DNA from: Babylonia areolata
Lineage: Eukaryota; Mollusca; Gastropoda; Neogastropoda; Buccinidae
Assembly: GCF_041734735.1 (NCBI RefSeq)
Contig: NC_134878.1
Location: 39,169,713-39,233,712, forward strand
DNA: 64,000 nucleotides
Direction: 5' to 3'
Made by a program: the position numbers and the translations under genes. A model generated the notes under the pieces. It had not been told where the DNA came from, made no database searches, and was given only the letters and a program-made list of their open reading frames with translations. The first letter of the stretch is position 1. Every line of letters starts with the position of its first letter. This document shows positions 52,736-63,771 of this stretch, one piece after another.

Positions 52736-55353
52736 GCTGGAAGAAATGGTTGCAGTGGTGAACAGCTCTGGTCGTTCCTCTACAAACCCTATGAGCATGC
52801 AGCTGGCCAACTTTCAAGCTCACTGCTCCTGGGGTCTCAACCTGTTGGCTAGCTTTGTGTGGAGGTTACAGGTCAGCCAACTGTACTACTATCAGACAGC
52901 TAGGTGGTCCTTCCTTTGAAGCGGCTTTCCTTTTCAGAGAGGTTGTTAGGGGGACCTGTCTTAACTCACTCGGGATGACATGTTTTCTCCCTTGCTTTTC
53001 CCTCACAGACGGCCCATTTGTAAGGGTTTGGAAAAAAATTACAAAAAATACAAAATACAGAGTAAGAAAATGAAACTTTCAGAACTGGTTTATTACGTGT
53101 TGAGCTATTTCATTTAAAAAAAAAAAAAAAAAAAAAAATCAAATTTCTCATCTTATTTTTACAGTTTTGCCATATGTAGAAAATAATGCCAATTTTTCAC
53201 CCTGAATCACCATACCCATGCTCGCTTTCTGCATTAAATTCACTTTCTTCTGCATCATCATCCACCTCTTCAATGTCCAACCCTTCAGTTTGTAGCATTT
53301 CAAGTACTTCGGCAACCCTAAAATGTTGCCGTCGCTGCCTTGTTCGCTTCACAACATTTTGAGAAGAGCGTGCTTTGCTAACAGGCTGGCACGTGAGCAG
53401 ACGACCGTTCAGTGACTTTGTCAGCGTGTGTGGGAGACGGGCCACACATGGCAGGCTGACCAATCATACCATTCGATTGTGGAGTGACCCAGAATAGCGC
53501 ACTCTGCTTGGCTAATCACAAAATCACGTGTACAGCGCATGATGGATTTTTATTTCTTGAAAATGCTATTCCATTCCGTCGTCTGAAACTGAATACATTT
53601 TATGTAGGAATGCTCATGCATTCCTTCGTCCGGAGAGAGTTATAGTGCGTGCAGTTTTACTGTAACGGGTAAATGTGGACATATTTGAAAAATTCAACAC
53701 ACTTTCACACAGAGACAAAGACATACAAATTGTATATCTCTAGAATGTTTACCATCTCTTAACAGTTTTAAACAGTTTTCTCATTAAATGCTGCTAAACA
53801 TTTTTTTTTAATATTTTAAATTATGTCAGTAAATACTGAAAAACAAAAAAAAATTGAAAAATAGGTATACTGCACCCACCAGGCATGTCATATCCATCAG
53901 CTAATCCACAAGGCAGCATAAGATGATTTTCTCACACAGTAAGGTTCCCTAATTCTCATGAATCAGTTTGAAGTCAAATGTTGCACAACAAACTGTTAAA
54001 AAAAAAAGAAAAAAAAAAGATCACAACACTGGTTGGTTATGTAAAGATCGACTTCTCACCCAGTCTAGAAGTCTAGGGGGAAAAAAGCCTTTCACGCAGT
54101 TAACGGTCAAGGAGAAATAACTCAGTTTTTCCTAGACTGATCCCTCAAGACAGCCTGATTAATTTCCCTTTAATTGAACACTGCTGAGTGTATGAAAAAA
54201 AATTCCGCGATCCGCCGAATCATACACTACGGCACATCATTCTGAGCAGGCAGAGAGTTAAGGAATCTAGAAACCCCAGGAGAGACCCCTGTGGTACTTG
54301 TTCCTGGTGCTTGATTTCCTTTGAAAGCAACCCTTTAGGCCATTGGGTACCATTCCTTTTGATTTATCCTCAAGACCACATTCCTTTTGCTGCTGGCCAT
54401 GGGCTGTCATAGAAGCGAGATACAAGGTCTAAGTGGAATGCCTCAGGATCTGGCCTTCTACAGAGATGGTTCCCTCATACTCCGTTTCCTTCCAGAGTTT
54501 TTAGCTAAGAATCAAGACCCTTGTCTGATATCCTAGCCCAAGACAATGAGGATAGGCATCTCTGCCCTGTTTGATGCCTCAAATACTATTGGGATAGGTC
54601 TCGCCACAGGCGTTCATCTCAGAGACGTCCTCTCATTTTTCCCAACGAGAATTACAAGAAAGACATTGCTGCAGGAACCATTTCTGGCTGGGTTTCCCAA
54701 GTTATTCTTACATCCAACTCTCATGCACACAGAGATCTCAGCTGTCTGAATCCCAGAGCACACGAAGTGCAGGCCATAACCACTTTGGCTGCTTTTCAGC
54801 ATTGGGTACTGCTGCAGCATGTCTTGGAAGCAGCCTTCTGGCAGTTTGAGAATCCCTTTATCAACTTCTACCGCAGGGATTTCCGTATGACCAGGGCTGA
54901 CAGTTCCAAGGGGATTTCCTTTGTCACGGTTAACACTGCTGTCGCGGTTACAAGGGCTCCCCATGCGAACCAGTAGGCGTTGCTCTCCTCCATTTGCTTT
55001 AAATTCTGCATCAGTTTGACATGGTACAGTATATGACATCAAAAGGAGTTTTGATTATACTCTCTGTTTGGTGATGTATACTTACCATGTCAAACTCGAA
55101 TGCCCACCTGTCTATCCCCATCTCTCTGGTATGATTCTCATGGGGCGTTCTTGATGGCCACAGATTGATTTAGCACTTGTAACTTTTAGAGGCGTTTGAT
55201 TGGTCAAGAGCAGATTGGGTATGACGGGGCGTCTTTTCACTGTTAGCGGTGCAAAATTTTTACCAGGCAGAGCAAACTGATAGGTCTTGTTTGTATTGGT
55301 TTGACATGGTAAGTTAGTATATATCACCAAACAGGGAGTATAATTAAAACTCC
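52736..55353 (+). mobile_element. Broken DIRS copy (recombinase end and right terminus)
   Basis: This fossil belongs to the same DIRS family as the element at 26818. It keeps the recombinase region, from near the domain start (about 52738), through the internal complementary region (about 55010-55100) to the right inverted repeat ending near 55353. Gag, RT-RNase H and the left repeat are missing. A 1.3-kb TTAA element is inserted in it at 52961-54261. It is clearly older than the whole copy: broken in several places and visibly diverged along its length. Confidence 0.85.
52961..54261 (-). mobile_element. Composite TTAA (piggyBac-like) insertion, two families joined
   Basis: Left part, 52961-53643: TTAACTCACTCGGG to TCCGGAGAGAGTTA, the family also seen at 7345. 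On the minus strand (about 53460-53200) it encodes MVSLPCVARLPHTLTKSLNG ... RVAEVLEMLQTEGLDIEEVD DDAEESEF, a piggyBac-like N-terminal fragment. The hairpin GGAATGC-TCAT-GCATTCC lies about 20 bp inside its right end. Right part, 53640-54261: a family E copy matching 48893-49568 but lacking about 20 bp at the right tip. TTAA flanks the whole on both sides. A poly-A run lies at 53117-53139. Confidence 0.75.
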
Positions 55354-55813
55354 CCTTTCTTGGCAAGACCGTATCACGTAAGTTGATTTGTGGTTTGATT
55401 GATGTTTTAAGCTTGAATCACGCTAAATGTATATATTTTAATTCTCAGAAACAGAATACTGTGTGGAGTACTTTGAATAAGAAAAGGGCATGTCATGTAA
55501 AAATGAATAAATGAATTTAAAGTAGAAAAATATTAAATCAGGACTAATTGCAAAAGACAGTGTGTTTCTCCATGGTAATGTTTTGTCTCTGCCTATCTCT
55601 CTTCCTACTCTGCTTCTCTTACGCACTCTGCTTCTCTTACGCAAAGCTACACAGAGTTAATGGACGAAGAGAGGGGCAAGATGAGGATCTTTCTATAAGT
55701 GCAACAACAATAACAAAAAATATAGGTTGCACTTAATGGTTAAGTGTACTTTAACTTTTTATACAGCTTTTTTTTTAAACAATGACATCAAAGATATTTT
55801 ATTTGAATTCTAA
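55354..55813. other. Intronic sequence, nothing recognised
   Basis: A 16-bp unit CTCTGCTTCTCTTACG occurs twice in tandem at about 55609. Otherwise no feature. Confidence 0.45.
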
Positions 55814-55892
55814 TGTACATTTTGGTGTCATATACTGTACCATGTCAAACTGATGCAAACTAGGCCTATCGGTTTGCTCTGCTTGGCCAACT
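55814..55892 (+). mobile_element. Isolated DIRS left-end fragment
   Basis: About 78 bp (TTTTGGTGTCATATACTGTA through TTTGCTCTGCTTGGCCAA) match the outer half of the left inverted repeat at 26818-26900. No other DIRS sequence is attached on its right. It lies about 460 bp from the right end of the broken DIRS copy, in an order opposite to a normal element. Confidence 0.8.
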
Positions 55893-56009
55893 GCCACTAA
55901 GTCATTGTTTCGTCTGTATCACCTCAGTACCAGGAACCTGATTTTCACTGCAGAATGACTTGTCATGTTTTTTCCAATGCAATGAATCACTTCTTTGTCC
56001 CTGCTCTCC

Positions 56010-56790
56010 AGCCATGATAGTTCCAGCTTTTCCTTTAGTTTAACACTTTATTTTTAAGTCCTCAATTGACTCATCATGAGACCCAGGCACACCAAGCACT
56101 CATTATTTTGTTGAATGTACTGTTCCAAATTATTCACCTATCTCTCCGCCTTTGCTGCCTGGAATTTGGCTTTCCTCACTACCTCCTCCAGTCCATCCTT
56201 GCCAGTCGTTTCTGACACCTCTCCGAGTCTGTCTTCAGTTTGTCATTTTCCTGTTTTAAATAAGATATTTCCCCTCTCACATTTCGCACAGTATTCAAAT
56301 GAAGTTGCTGGTAACACACATCACACAGTTTTCTCATAATGTTGATGTGTGAAAAATATTTTTGGCATCATGGCACCTGCCACCACCTGTTGACCCAGAC
56401 TCAGAAGTAGAAACACTGTCCGCTAAAGGAGATATTCCTGTAGTCATGGTCTGGTCACAGGTATCACTGTCTTCACTGGCTGCAGGAAAGTGGGTTTTGA
56501 TAGACCCCATGTCCGTTCTACCATGAACACTGCATGCTTTTTCCCCTCACCTTTTTCAACAGTTGTGATTTTGTTTCATGTGGGAAATAAGACAATAACG
56601 CTGTGAAATCTTGACTGGAAACTGTTGATTCATCACCTTTGTGCTTGCGCTTAGCTGACCCAAGTCATTACAGCATGTCTTAAGTGGATCAAGACTTTCA
56701 TTTACAGTGTGGTTTTGATTCTTCATACATTTTTCTGACATGCACAAAATGTACCTTTCCACTGGCAGAGAAAGTATTGGTGTTTACCTA
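56010..56790 (-). mobile_element. Possible LINE ORF1 remnant with coiled coil
   Basis: The minus strand, in more than one frame, gives MERYILCMSEKCMKNQNHTV (from 56762), a serine/threonine-rich stretch, then CDVCYQQLHLNTVRNVRGEI with LKQENDKLKTDSERCQKRLA (about 56320-56190). A cysteine pair followed by a coiled coil is a layout of several LINE ORF1 proteins and of some host proteins. Stops and frameshifts are present. I do not recognise the family. Confidence 0.35.
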
Positions 56791-56865
56791 CGATTTATTG
56801 ACTGAAAAATTCAGCATATCCAGTTAAGTTTTTTGCTAAAAATGCAGTGAGATGAAAGTTTCAGT

Positions 56866-57000
56866 TTTCAGTTTTCAGTAGCTCAAGGAGGCATCACTGT
56901 GTTCGGACAAATCCATATACGCTACACCACATCTGCCAAGCAGATGCCCGACCAGAAGCGTAACCCAACACGTTTAGTTAGGCCTTGAGAAAAAACAAAC
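56866..57000 (+). mobile_element. Short SINE-like repeat, copy 2
   Basis: CAGTAGCTCAAGGAGGCATC, GTTCGGACAAATCCATATAC, CCACATCTGCCAAGCAGATG and GTTAGGCCTTGAGAAAAAAC. It matches the inverted copy at 59761-59893 nearly throughout and, more weakly, 23921-24055. It ends in an A-rich tail. Confidence 0.8.
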
Positions 57001-57109
57001 AAAAAAACAAAACAAAAAAACTACCACTACTAATAATATGTATAAGGCGCAAAAACTTGATAAGTCAGCTATAAGCGTACATAAATAAATAAATTATAAT
57101 TATAATATA

Positions 57110-57329
57110 AAAAAGTAGTAGTAGTAGTAATAATAATAATAACAATAATAATAATAATAAAAAAAGATAAATAAAAAAGACAACAACGATGATAAATAAG
57201 CAAATAAATGCAAAACATGGAGACACACATCCACACATACACCCACACATGCACAACAGACACGCACCAAACATGCAGCTTCACAGAAATGAAAGCACAG
57301 TCAAATACACATAAACGTACATGAGCCCC

Positions 57330-57375
<46 letters not shown>

Positions 57376-57394
57376 CACTCACTCACCCACTCAC

Positions 57395-57441
<47 letters not shown>

Positions 57442-57512
57442 CTCTACCCTGCACCTCCTCTACCCCCCTCCTCCACACACTCATTTCTAGGCTACGTATC
57501 GCAGCTTCCACG

Positions 57513-57551
<39 letters not shown>

Positions 57552-57742
57552 TGAACACTTACTTGTACAAGCACACACACATACGCACATATCCCCCACC
57601 CCCAACCCCGCACACATATATACAAAGATATATATATATACACACCCGCACGTTCCAATATTTCGTTGCTCCCACAGTGTAGGCATGCATACACACACAT
57701 ACCTCATCCTCTACCCCCGCCCTTCCCCCCGCACCCCACCCC

Positions 57743-57778
<36 letters not shown>

Positions 57779-57800
57779 ACGTGCACAGAACTCTCCTGAC
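57110..57800. repeat. Simple-repeat cluster (TAA, AC, CT tracts)
   Basis: (TAATAA)n at 57115-57165, (AC)n at 57331-57371, (CT)n at 57398-57440, (AC)n at 57513-57549 and 57747-57780. Open frames through these tracts are artefacts. Confidence 0.9.
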
Positions 57801-57954
57801 ACTTGTGTACACTTACACCCTCGCGCATGCACAAACGCGCTCAAACACACTGACCCACACATACACACAAACACACGCACAGAGGCTGCCACTGATTGGC
57901 CGCAAGAGGGATGGGAAAAGATCTCTGATGGCAAGAACGTGGCGTCTAGTGTGT

Positions 57955-58880
57955 TGCTCAGTCTATTGTATTTGGAAAAGCCCACAGAGACTCTGTTCCG
58001 TTTTGAAGAAATTTGCGCAATGTTGGTTTGGAAATGATGCCGATATTTGTTTGATTTGCAAAGCATCGTGCTCTACCTTTCATGCTAGACTTATGGCCGC
58101 TCCCTCTCTCTTTTATTTCTTTGAGGTGATCGATGGTGTGATGGCCTTGTACCTGTTCTTTTCGATATTCTTTGACTTTTCTCAGGATTTCCGATTTTCC
58201 TAGATGTAGGCTGCTCGTTGTTGCGTCACCAGCAAGTCTGTCAGCCCGCTCATTTCCCTTAACACCTGCATGTCCCGGGCAGTATGACCATGTGAGTTTT
58301 ATAATCTGAAAGTTGCACATTGCCTTATGCCACTCTGGGCTTCCCATTCCATTTTCAATTTTCTGTACGAAGTTCATTGAGTCGGTTAGAATCATGGCAT
58401 GTTGGTTTCCGGGCGTATGGATGGACGATAGCCACTGGAGGGCATGTGTCACAGCTTCAACTTCCATCGTTAGGCTGGAGGTTGTGACTTTGTAGGCAGC
58501 ATTCTCTTCCCTAATTTTTTTCCGTTTTGTTTCGCAATGAATCCACAACCGGATTGGTCTTTGGTGACTGAGCCATCTGTGTATATGATGATGTCCTCTT
58601 CTCTACTGTTTTCTTCTATGAGTAGCTTCACTTCTGCATCAGTTTTGCCCTCTGGCCATTCCCAACAGTGTCTTCCAAGAGTGGGTGAAATGGCTGTGTT
58701 GAATAGATGGTTGAGGTTTTCGGGTTTTTTCTCCCATTCTTTTGTTTCTTTCAGGTCTTGCAGTCGGCATACTAGCTGGATTGTGTCTTCTGCTTGCCCC
58801 ATCCATGATCTTCCTTGTCCTAGACGGCTGCCTTTTGGTTCTTTGACTGCGTCATGCAGTGGGTTTTGAGGGTTTGAGAT
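57955..58880 (-). mobile_element. LINE 3' remnant with RNase H domain, minus strand
   Basis: From right to left on the minus strand: GQAEDTIQLVCRLQDLKETK (58800-58740), a spacer, EDIIIYTDGSVTKDQSGCGF (about 58610-58550; RNase H first aspartate), TTSSLTMEVEAVTHALQWLS (glutamate block, about 58485-58425), MILTDSMNFVQKIENGMG (second aspartate, about 58400-58345), WSYCPGHAGVKGNERADRLA (about 58290-58230), then ARCFANQTNIGIISKPTLRK and ESLWAFPN. All RNase H blocks are present in order, as in I-group LINEs. There is at least one frameshift, near 58545. RT is missing. Confidence 0.8.
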
Positions 58881-59086
58881 GAAAGAAACTCAGCCACCAT
58901 GCATGAGGGAGCGATCACTCTCACTCTTCATATGTCATCACAAGCGATGCTTCCAAGCATTGGAGAAAAAAAAAAAAAAAGGAGGGGGAAGGTTGAAAAG
59001 AAACAACTGTTGTTTTTTTTCCCCCACCATCCCAGTGTAAACTGACTCACAGTATGTTGTCTACACATGCACTCATGCATACACAT

Positions 59087-59087
<1 letters not shown>

Positions 59088-59137
<50 letters not shown>
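59088..59137. repeat. (AC)n microsatellite
   Basis: About 24 AC units, 60 bp upstream of exon 9. Confidence 0.95.
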
Positions 59138-59139
<2 letters not shown>

Positions 59140-59194
59140 TGTTTGTGTATTGCTCTTTATAAAGTTACATCATTTAACCATGATTTTCACACAG

Positions 59195-59285
59195 AAGGAG
59201 AGGATGGAGAGAAAGAAACTTGGAGAGAAGGGAGACTGCAAAGGGGCGGCATCCTCCTTTGGCATCGATGGCACTGACTCCAAGT
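59195..59285 (+). CDS. GTF2F1: TFIIF-alpha (RAP74), exon 9, basic linker
   Basis: The exon has 30 codons and one base of a serine codon (residues 371-401): KERMERKKLGEKGDCKGAAS then SFGIDGTDSK. It is in phase with exons 8 and 10 and has good splice sites (acceptor GATTTTCACACAG, donor TCCAAGT|GTAAGA). The sequence is not conserved enough to align residue by residue, but a lysine-rich, serine-rich segment follows the SALFM patch in human and fly proteins too (human KKKTPPKRERKPSGGSSRGN). The call rests on frame, splice sites and position. Confidence 0.82.
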
Positions 59286-59760
59286 GTAAGATTATTCTAT
59301 TCTTCTTTGTGTTTGTGAATAATGAGATGCATGCAGATGAACAGGTATTAAATGCACAAGTTGTGCATATTGAAGTGATAAGTGGAGTAATTAACAGTTT
59401 AAAAGATAACTGATAACAAGTAGATAGGGTGTGATAATGTGTAAATGTGATAGATGAGGTGATAATGTGATGTATTTGAGTTTGTGTTAGAGGAAGATAT
59501 TTTGATGTCTCATTTTTATGCTGCTTCAGTGGTCCAACATTTAAGCATTTTTTCATCCACTGAATGTCCTGAGACTCAGTGGTACAGACTGAAATAATAA
59601 TGATAATAGCAGGAGACAAATCCTTCATGTGTGATTCCTGCTTTTTTGTTGTTGTTGTTGTTGTTGTACGCTTACAGTTGACTTCATCAAGTTTTTGCGC
59701 CTTGTACATATTACTTTATTATTAGTAGTAGTAGTCCTTTTTATCTATTATTTATTTACT
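59286..59760. other. Intronic sequence, nothing recognised
   Basis: GTGATAATGTG-type loose repeats near 59430-59470 and a (GTT)n tract at 59648-59668. No element boundaries are seen. Confidence 0.45.
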
Positions 59761-59893
59761 TTTTTTTTCCCTCAAGGCCTGATTAAGTGCGTTAGATTAC
59801 GCTGCTGGTCAGGCATCTGCTTGGTAGATGTGGTGAAGCGTATATGGATTTGTCCAAACACAGTGATGCCTCCTTGAGCTACCAAAACTGAAA
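59761..59893 (-). mobile_element. Short SINE-like repeat, copy 3, inverted
   Basis: Reverse-strand match to 56866-57000 (CTCAAGGCCTGATTAAGTGC, GGTCAGGCATCTGCTTGGTA, ATATGGATTTGTCCAAACAC, GATGCCTCCTTGAGCTACC), with the poly-T of its inverted A-tail at the left. Confidence 0.8.
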
Positions 59894-60127
59894 CTAACAA
59901 AACAGAAAGCACCAGAGCTCACTATCAGAAACCAGCATTTGGTGAACCAAAAGTTGCTTGCTGGAATTAAAAATTCAGTGTTAAAACAGCATGTCCGTCA
60001 GCATTTCATGATTTTATAATCATAATGTAGACCTGTCAAAATTTAAAACTTTCACTGTCTGTATCATGACTTTCTGATTGAACAGGTCATGATAATCACT
60101 GCAGACAAGTCTTTTTTTCCTTCTTCT

Positions 60128-60160
60128 TCTTCTTTTTTTTTTTTTTTTTTTTTTTTTTAA
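60128..60160. repeat. Poly-T tract
   Basis: A CTT-rich start followed by about 27 T. Confidence 0.9.
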
Positions 60161-60367
60161 GCAAGCCTTTCTCTTTTCTGCAGTCTTTGATGTACTGTCT
60201 GTGCTCTGGTGATTAGGCAGTGAGATTGTAGATACTGGGATGGGCACTCACTGTCCATCTTGCAGTGTTATTTGCCTATTTGATATATTTTTTTGTTTGG
60301 CTTTGAAGTTTTGTTTTGTTTTTTTCTGAGAGATAAGGTACAAGGGGAATAGGAGGCAGAGAGGGTC

Positions 60368-60598
60368 TTGAATTTCTTGGGAGATTTGAGACAAAGAAAA
60401 TATATAATTTCTTGAGGGATAGAAGGTAGACCGGATATTTCTTGGGAGATGGAAGATAGAGAATATTTTGATGTATTTCTTGGGAGAGGAACATTTGAAA
60501 GATTTGAGGAATTTCTTAGATGAAAGAGATGGAAGGAAGAATTTCTTAGAAAATGGAAGGCAAAGGGAAGTTCTTTGGAAATAGAAGGCAGAGGCATA
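60368..60598. repeat. Degenerate minisatellite, about seven units of 33 bp
   Basis: Units begin ATTTCTTGGGAGAT or a variant at about 60370, 60402, 60435, 60473, 60509, 60540 and 60570, and continue with GAAGGTAGA-type purine-rich sequence. All three minus-strand frames stay open here because the unit holds no minus-strand stop, which yields a false 178-codon frame. Confidence 0.8.
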
Positions 60599-60599
60599 G

Positions 60600-61531
60600 C
60601 TGCCAGCCATTACAAATTTTCTGGAATTTTTTAAAATTCCAGTCCCGATTACGAAATAATGATTCCTGGATTTTTTTCTGTTCTGGATTTTGAAATTTTT
60701 AGGGGGTAATCCTGCAATTCTTGAGAAACAAAACCCATGTGCTTGTTCTGTACACTGATCCATGTTTTTCAGCTGGTAAGGCAAGAAGTGGCACAGATTT
60801 TTTCATTAAAATTGCCTCAACTAGTCAGTAAAGGTCTAGGCGATGCGGGCATTGAAGCAGCAAAAAACAACAACAAAAAAACACACCATAAAACGGGTGT
60901 ATTAGTCAGTTATTTCACTAATTACAGCTGTTGCAACCCGACTGCCAATTATCTGACAGTGAAACTGGACCAAATCTAGTGCTGCCGTCTTGACTTAATC
61001 TGTTCCAAGAATCTAAGACCTGTTTTTCATCAGTGTTGATCCAGCAAACTCTTGTGCCATACATTATATGTTACTTAGATATCAGAGTGAAATAGGCCAT
61101 TTTGATGAAATTGAGAGGTTCTTATCACAACAAGTGAGCTTTGAAAAAAAAAGTGTGTGTTTGTGTGTACTATACTTTTCTCACTTGACCTCAATTTTGA
61201 CCCTGAAAACACACATAGACTCACACACAGATGTGCATACTCAAGAAGCACACGTGTGCGCATGTGCGCGCGCACACACACGTGCATACAAATGCACAAA
61301 CACACACACACACACAGATGCACATACCCATGCCGCGCAACACATACAGCACACACATACACACATGTGTGGGGGTTGTTATTATGCAAGCATGTCTGTT
61401 CAGAATCTTAGATTCATTTACAATTGCTGTAGTCCTTGTCACATTATCATTAGGAACAAAGAACAAAATCTACTTAGATAACTGAGCAGATGACTGGACT
61501 AAAAGCTTTGAACAATTTTCTTTTGTTTCAG
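60600..61531. other. Intronic sequence with (AC)n patches
   Basis: AC-rich simple sequence at 61200-61370. No gene or family is recognised. Confidence 0.45.
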
Positions 61532-61616
61532 CTATGAAGCGGAAAGCTGATGGAGAAAACCCTCCTGCCAAGAAGTCCAAGAAAGATCATTCTACTCCTC
61601 CTGTGTCTTCCTCAAA
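61532..61616 (+). CDS. GTF2F1: TFIIF-alpha (RAP74), exon 10, last exon in window
   Basis: The exon completes a serine codon, adds 27 codons and leaves two bases of a lysine/asparagine codon (residues 401-428). MKRKADGENPPAKKSKKDHS then TPPVSSS resembles fly TPAKRPKN and human MPAAKRLRLDTGP, the lysine-rich segment just before the C-terminal winged helix. The acceptor is TTCTTTTGTTTCAG and the donor CTCAAA|GTAAGT. The winged-helix exons (human DAVRRYLTRKPMTTKDLLKK), which bind the Pol II CTD phosphatase FCP1 and other factors, lie beyond 64000. Confidence 0.88.
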
Positions 61617-61628
61617 GTAAGTGAAAAT

Positions 61629-61638
61629 GTGTGTGTGT

Positions 61639-61679
<41 letters not shown>

Positions 61680-61684
61680 GTGTG
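61629..61684. repeat. (GT)n microsatellite
   Basis: Interrupted GT/GC tract that starts 12 bp after the exon 10 donor. Confidence 0.95.
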
Positions 61685-61689
61685 CAAGG

Positions 61690-61805
61690 TGCCAAGTGCC
61701 AAGGTGCAAGTGATAAGAGCAGTAGACTTCCAATCAGAGGGTTTGGGGTTCAGATCCCAGTTTTACTGCCTGGGGCGTTTTGCATAGATTTTGGTGAAAA
61801 ATTGT
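61690..61805 (+). mobile_element. tRNA-SINE head fragment
   Basis: GATAAGAGCAGTAGACTTCC followed by GGGGTTCAGATCCCAGTTTT gives A- and B-box-like motifs about 30 bp apart, and ACTGCCTGGGGCG leads into a body like that of the SINE at 3857. The rest is lost. Confidence 0.55.
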
Positions 61806-62261
61806 AGAAAAAAAAAATCATGATGTGGGATTATGATTTAGTTTGGTTTAACCCCTTCACTGCTAGTACGTTTTGCTATGGCCTATGCTGAGAAAAGTTT
61901 CAGAAAAACAAGAAAAACACGCCAATGATTTTAATTTGCTTATATTTCAAAAAGTACTGAAGATAAGTGCATAAAAGTATATATCAAATGAAAGGAAAAT
62001 GAACCAAGATTTTGTTTTTGATACTCACATGTTCAAATAATGAGTCAATCTGACAGAAAAATTCCATCAAATGCATTAATAAAAAAAAAAATTGGGACTG
62101 TCATTCCATCATGTAGGTGCTACAATATCAACCAGGTTATCAACCTGTCTTTCTTGTGACTGGTGTGATCAACCACACACACTGTCAAGGCTGAGCAACA
62201 GTGCCCAGGTGCATAACACTCCAACACAGTCCACACAAAGAATGAAAAGGGTGTACTCACC

Positions 62262-62905
62262 CAGGATCTATTGCCAGTAAAAACGCTGTGTGGGGTACTT
62301 GCAGAAACGGTCTTCAAGACACAGTGCTGGTTTGCTGGGGCAGTCTGGGCAGTAGAACCCCACATCCTTTCTTTGTCCTTCCTTCCAGCAGACTGCACCG
62401 CCTTTGTGGCCAGGCCTTCTGTGGGGTAGGTGGGTTGAAGTGTCGTCCACACAAGACAAACAGCGTGGTCATCTTTAGCAGTGTCTTGGTCACCAGAAAT
62501 CATGGCACTAATTACATCCTTCTGAAGTCCAGGAGTGTACTGCTGTTGCCTGCTTTTTTATAGAGGATGTGTGCATTCAGCATGGCAATTTGTAGAAAAT
62601 GCACACACAGCTATTTGTACCACTTCAGGGTTTTCCTTGTGACATTGTAGGGCTGCAGCTGTTGGTCATGATGGTCCATGGCACCCATGTTTTTGTTGTA
62701 ATCCAGAATTGCTGGAGGCTTGTTTACTGCCCTTTGGTCTTGCTGCTGCTGGTCTTCAGTTGTAGGTTTGTGGCAAGTTGTCAACTCCAGATAGTCCAGG
62801 ATGAGCATCATGATCATCAGCATGCTGCGTACCTGAAGCACATTGCATAAAAGACTAAGTCTGTTGGGTTTGGGGTTTGTTTTTTTGTTTTTTACATATA
62901 AAAAG
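62262..62905 (-). pseudogene. piggyBac transposase C-terminal part
   Basis: On the minus strand, 62710-62612 reads PAILDYNKNMGAMDHHDQQL then QPYNVTRKTLKWYK, the best-known piggyBac block (family: DYN-YMGGVD--DQ ... Y---R-T-KWY), followed by a segment with LNAHILYK-like residues (about 62590-62560). The C-terminal cysteine-rich domain follows at about 62400-62270: CWKEGQRKDVGFYCPDCPSK then PALCLEDRFCKYPTQRFYW, the cross-brace zinc finger that binds element ends. Frame changes and stops between the blocks mark it as dead. Confidence 0.8.
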
Positions 62906-63090
62906 ATCATGAAATGGTACCATTTTATTTTTGATTGTTTTCAGAAGCTGAAATACAAACACACACATACCTACCCCACCCCCCACCCCAAACCTCCAAA
63001 ACACACACACACTGAAACTGGTTCATGGTATGCCACACCCCCTTCATTCTCTCTTTCTCATACAAAATGACAACACATCACACGCGCGCA

Positions 63091-63121
<31 letters not shown>

Positions 63122-63208
63122 TTCTACAAGTGTTGTATTTACAAAGTAATTTAGGCATACAGTTCTGTATATCATTCTCTGATTTCAGTTTTATAAACAT
63201 CATCTCTT

Positions 63209-63257
<49 letters not shown>

Positions 63258-63438
63258 ACAACAACAACAACAACAACAACAAACCAATACACACTCAGGA
63301 ACGAACACACAGAAAGCTGCAGGCGAGCGACACACGCTGTCATCAACAATGAGCCAGCCAGCAAGCCACGCCCCCTTGGGCTATGATGGTCAGACACAGT
63401 ACCCACGTGACTGACTCTCTCTCACTCACACACACTGA

Positions 63439-63771
63439 TCAGTGACTGACGAAGCCACTTACCACAGCTAACACATTCAAAACACACACAATGCAGTCAT
63501 ATTCATTGTTACAACAAACGGAAAGCAAATAATAAACTGACAAACCTCGAAAACACCCACCTGCATCTTGAATCAGCTGAGCTTGTCTGTCTTCAGTTTC
63601 ATCAAGCAACTCCACCTCCCACACCCCTCCACTGTCAAAATCAGGGTCTTCGGCATCAGCTTCACGCAGTTCTGTCTCATTCAGTCCACAATCTTCATCT
63701 CTACTGTTTGCATCGCGAAAGAATTCTTTCAATACAAGTGCAAGTGTTGGGGTTTGTCTGCGTTCAGCCAT
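63439..63771 (-). pseudogene. piggyBac transposase N-terminal part
   Basis: A 110-codon minus-strand frame starts MAERRQTPTLALVLKEFFRD then ANSRDEDCGLNETELREADA EDPDFDSGG. This short hydrophobic helix followed by an acidic low-complexity tail is the usual piggyBac N-terminus. The last 40 codons (CFRGLSVYYLLSVCC ...) do not look like transposase and lie past the deletion point or an intron. The other TTAA elements in the window kept the same N-terminal kind of fragment. Confidence 0.65.

Noticed and set aside
57685-58203. 172-codon + strand open frame
   Set aside because: AC-repeat translation followed by the antisense of the RNase H-bearing LINE.
60248-60784. 178-codon minus-strand open frame
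   Set aside because: Explained by a minisatellite whose unit has no minus-strand stop.
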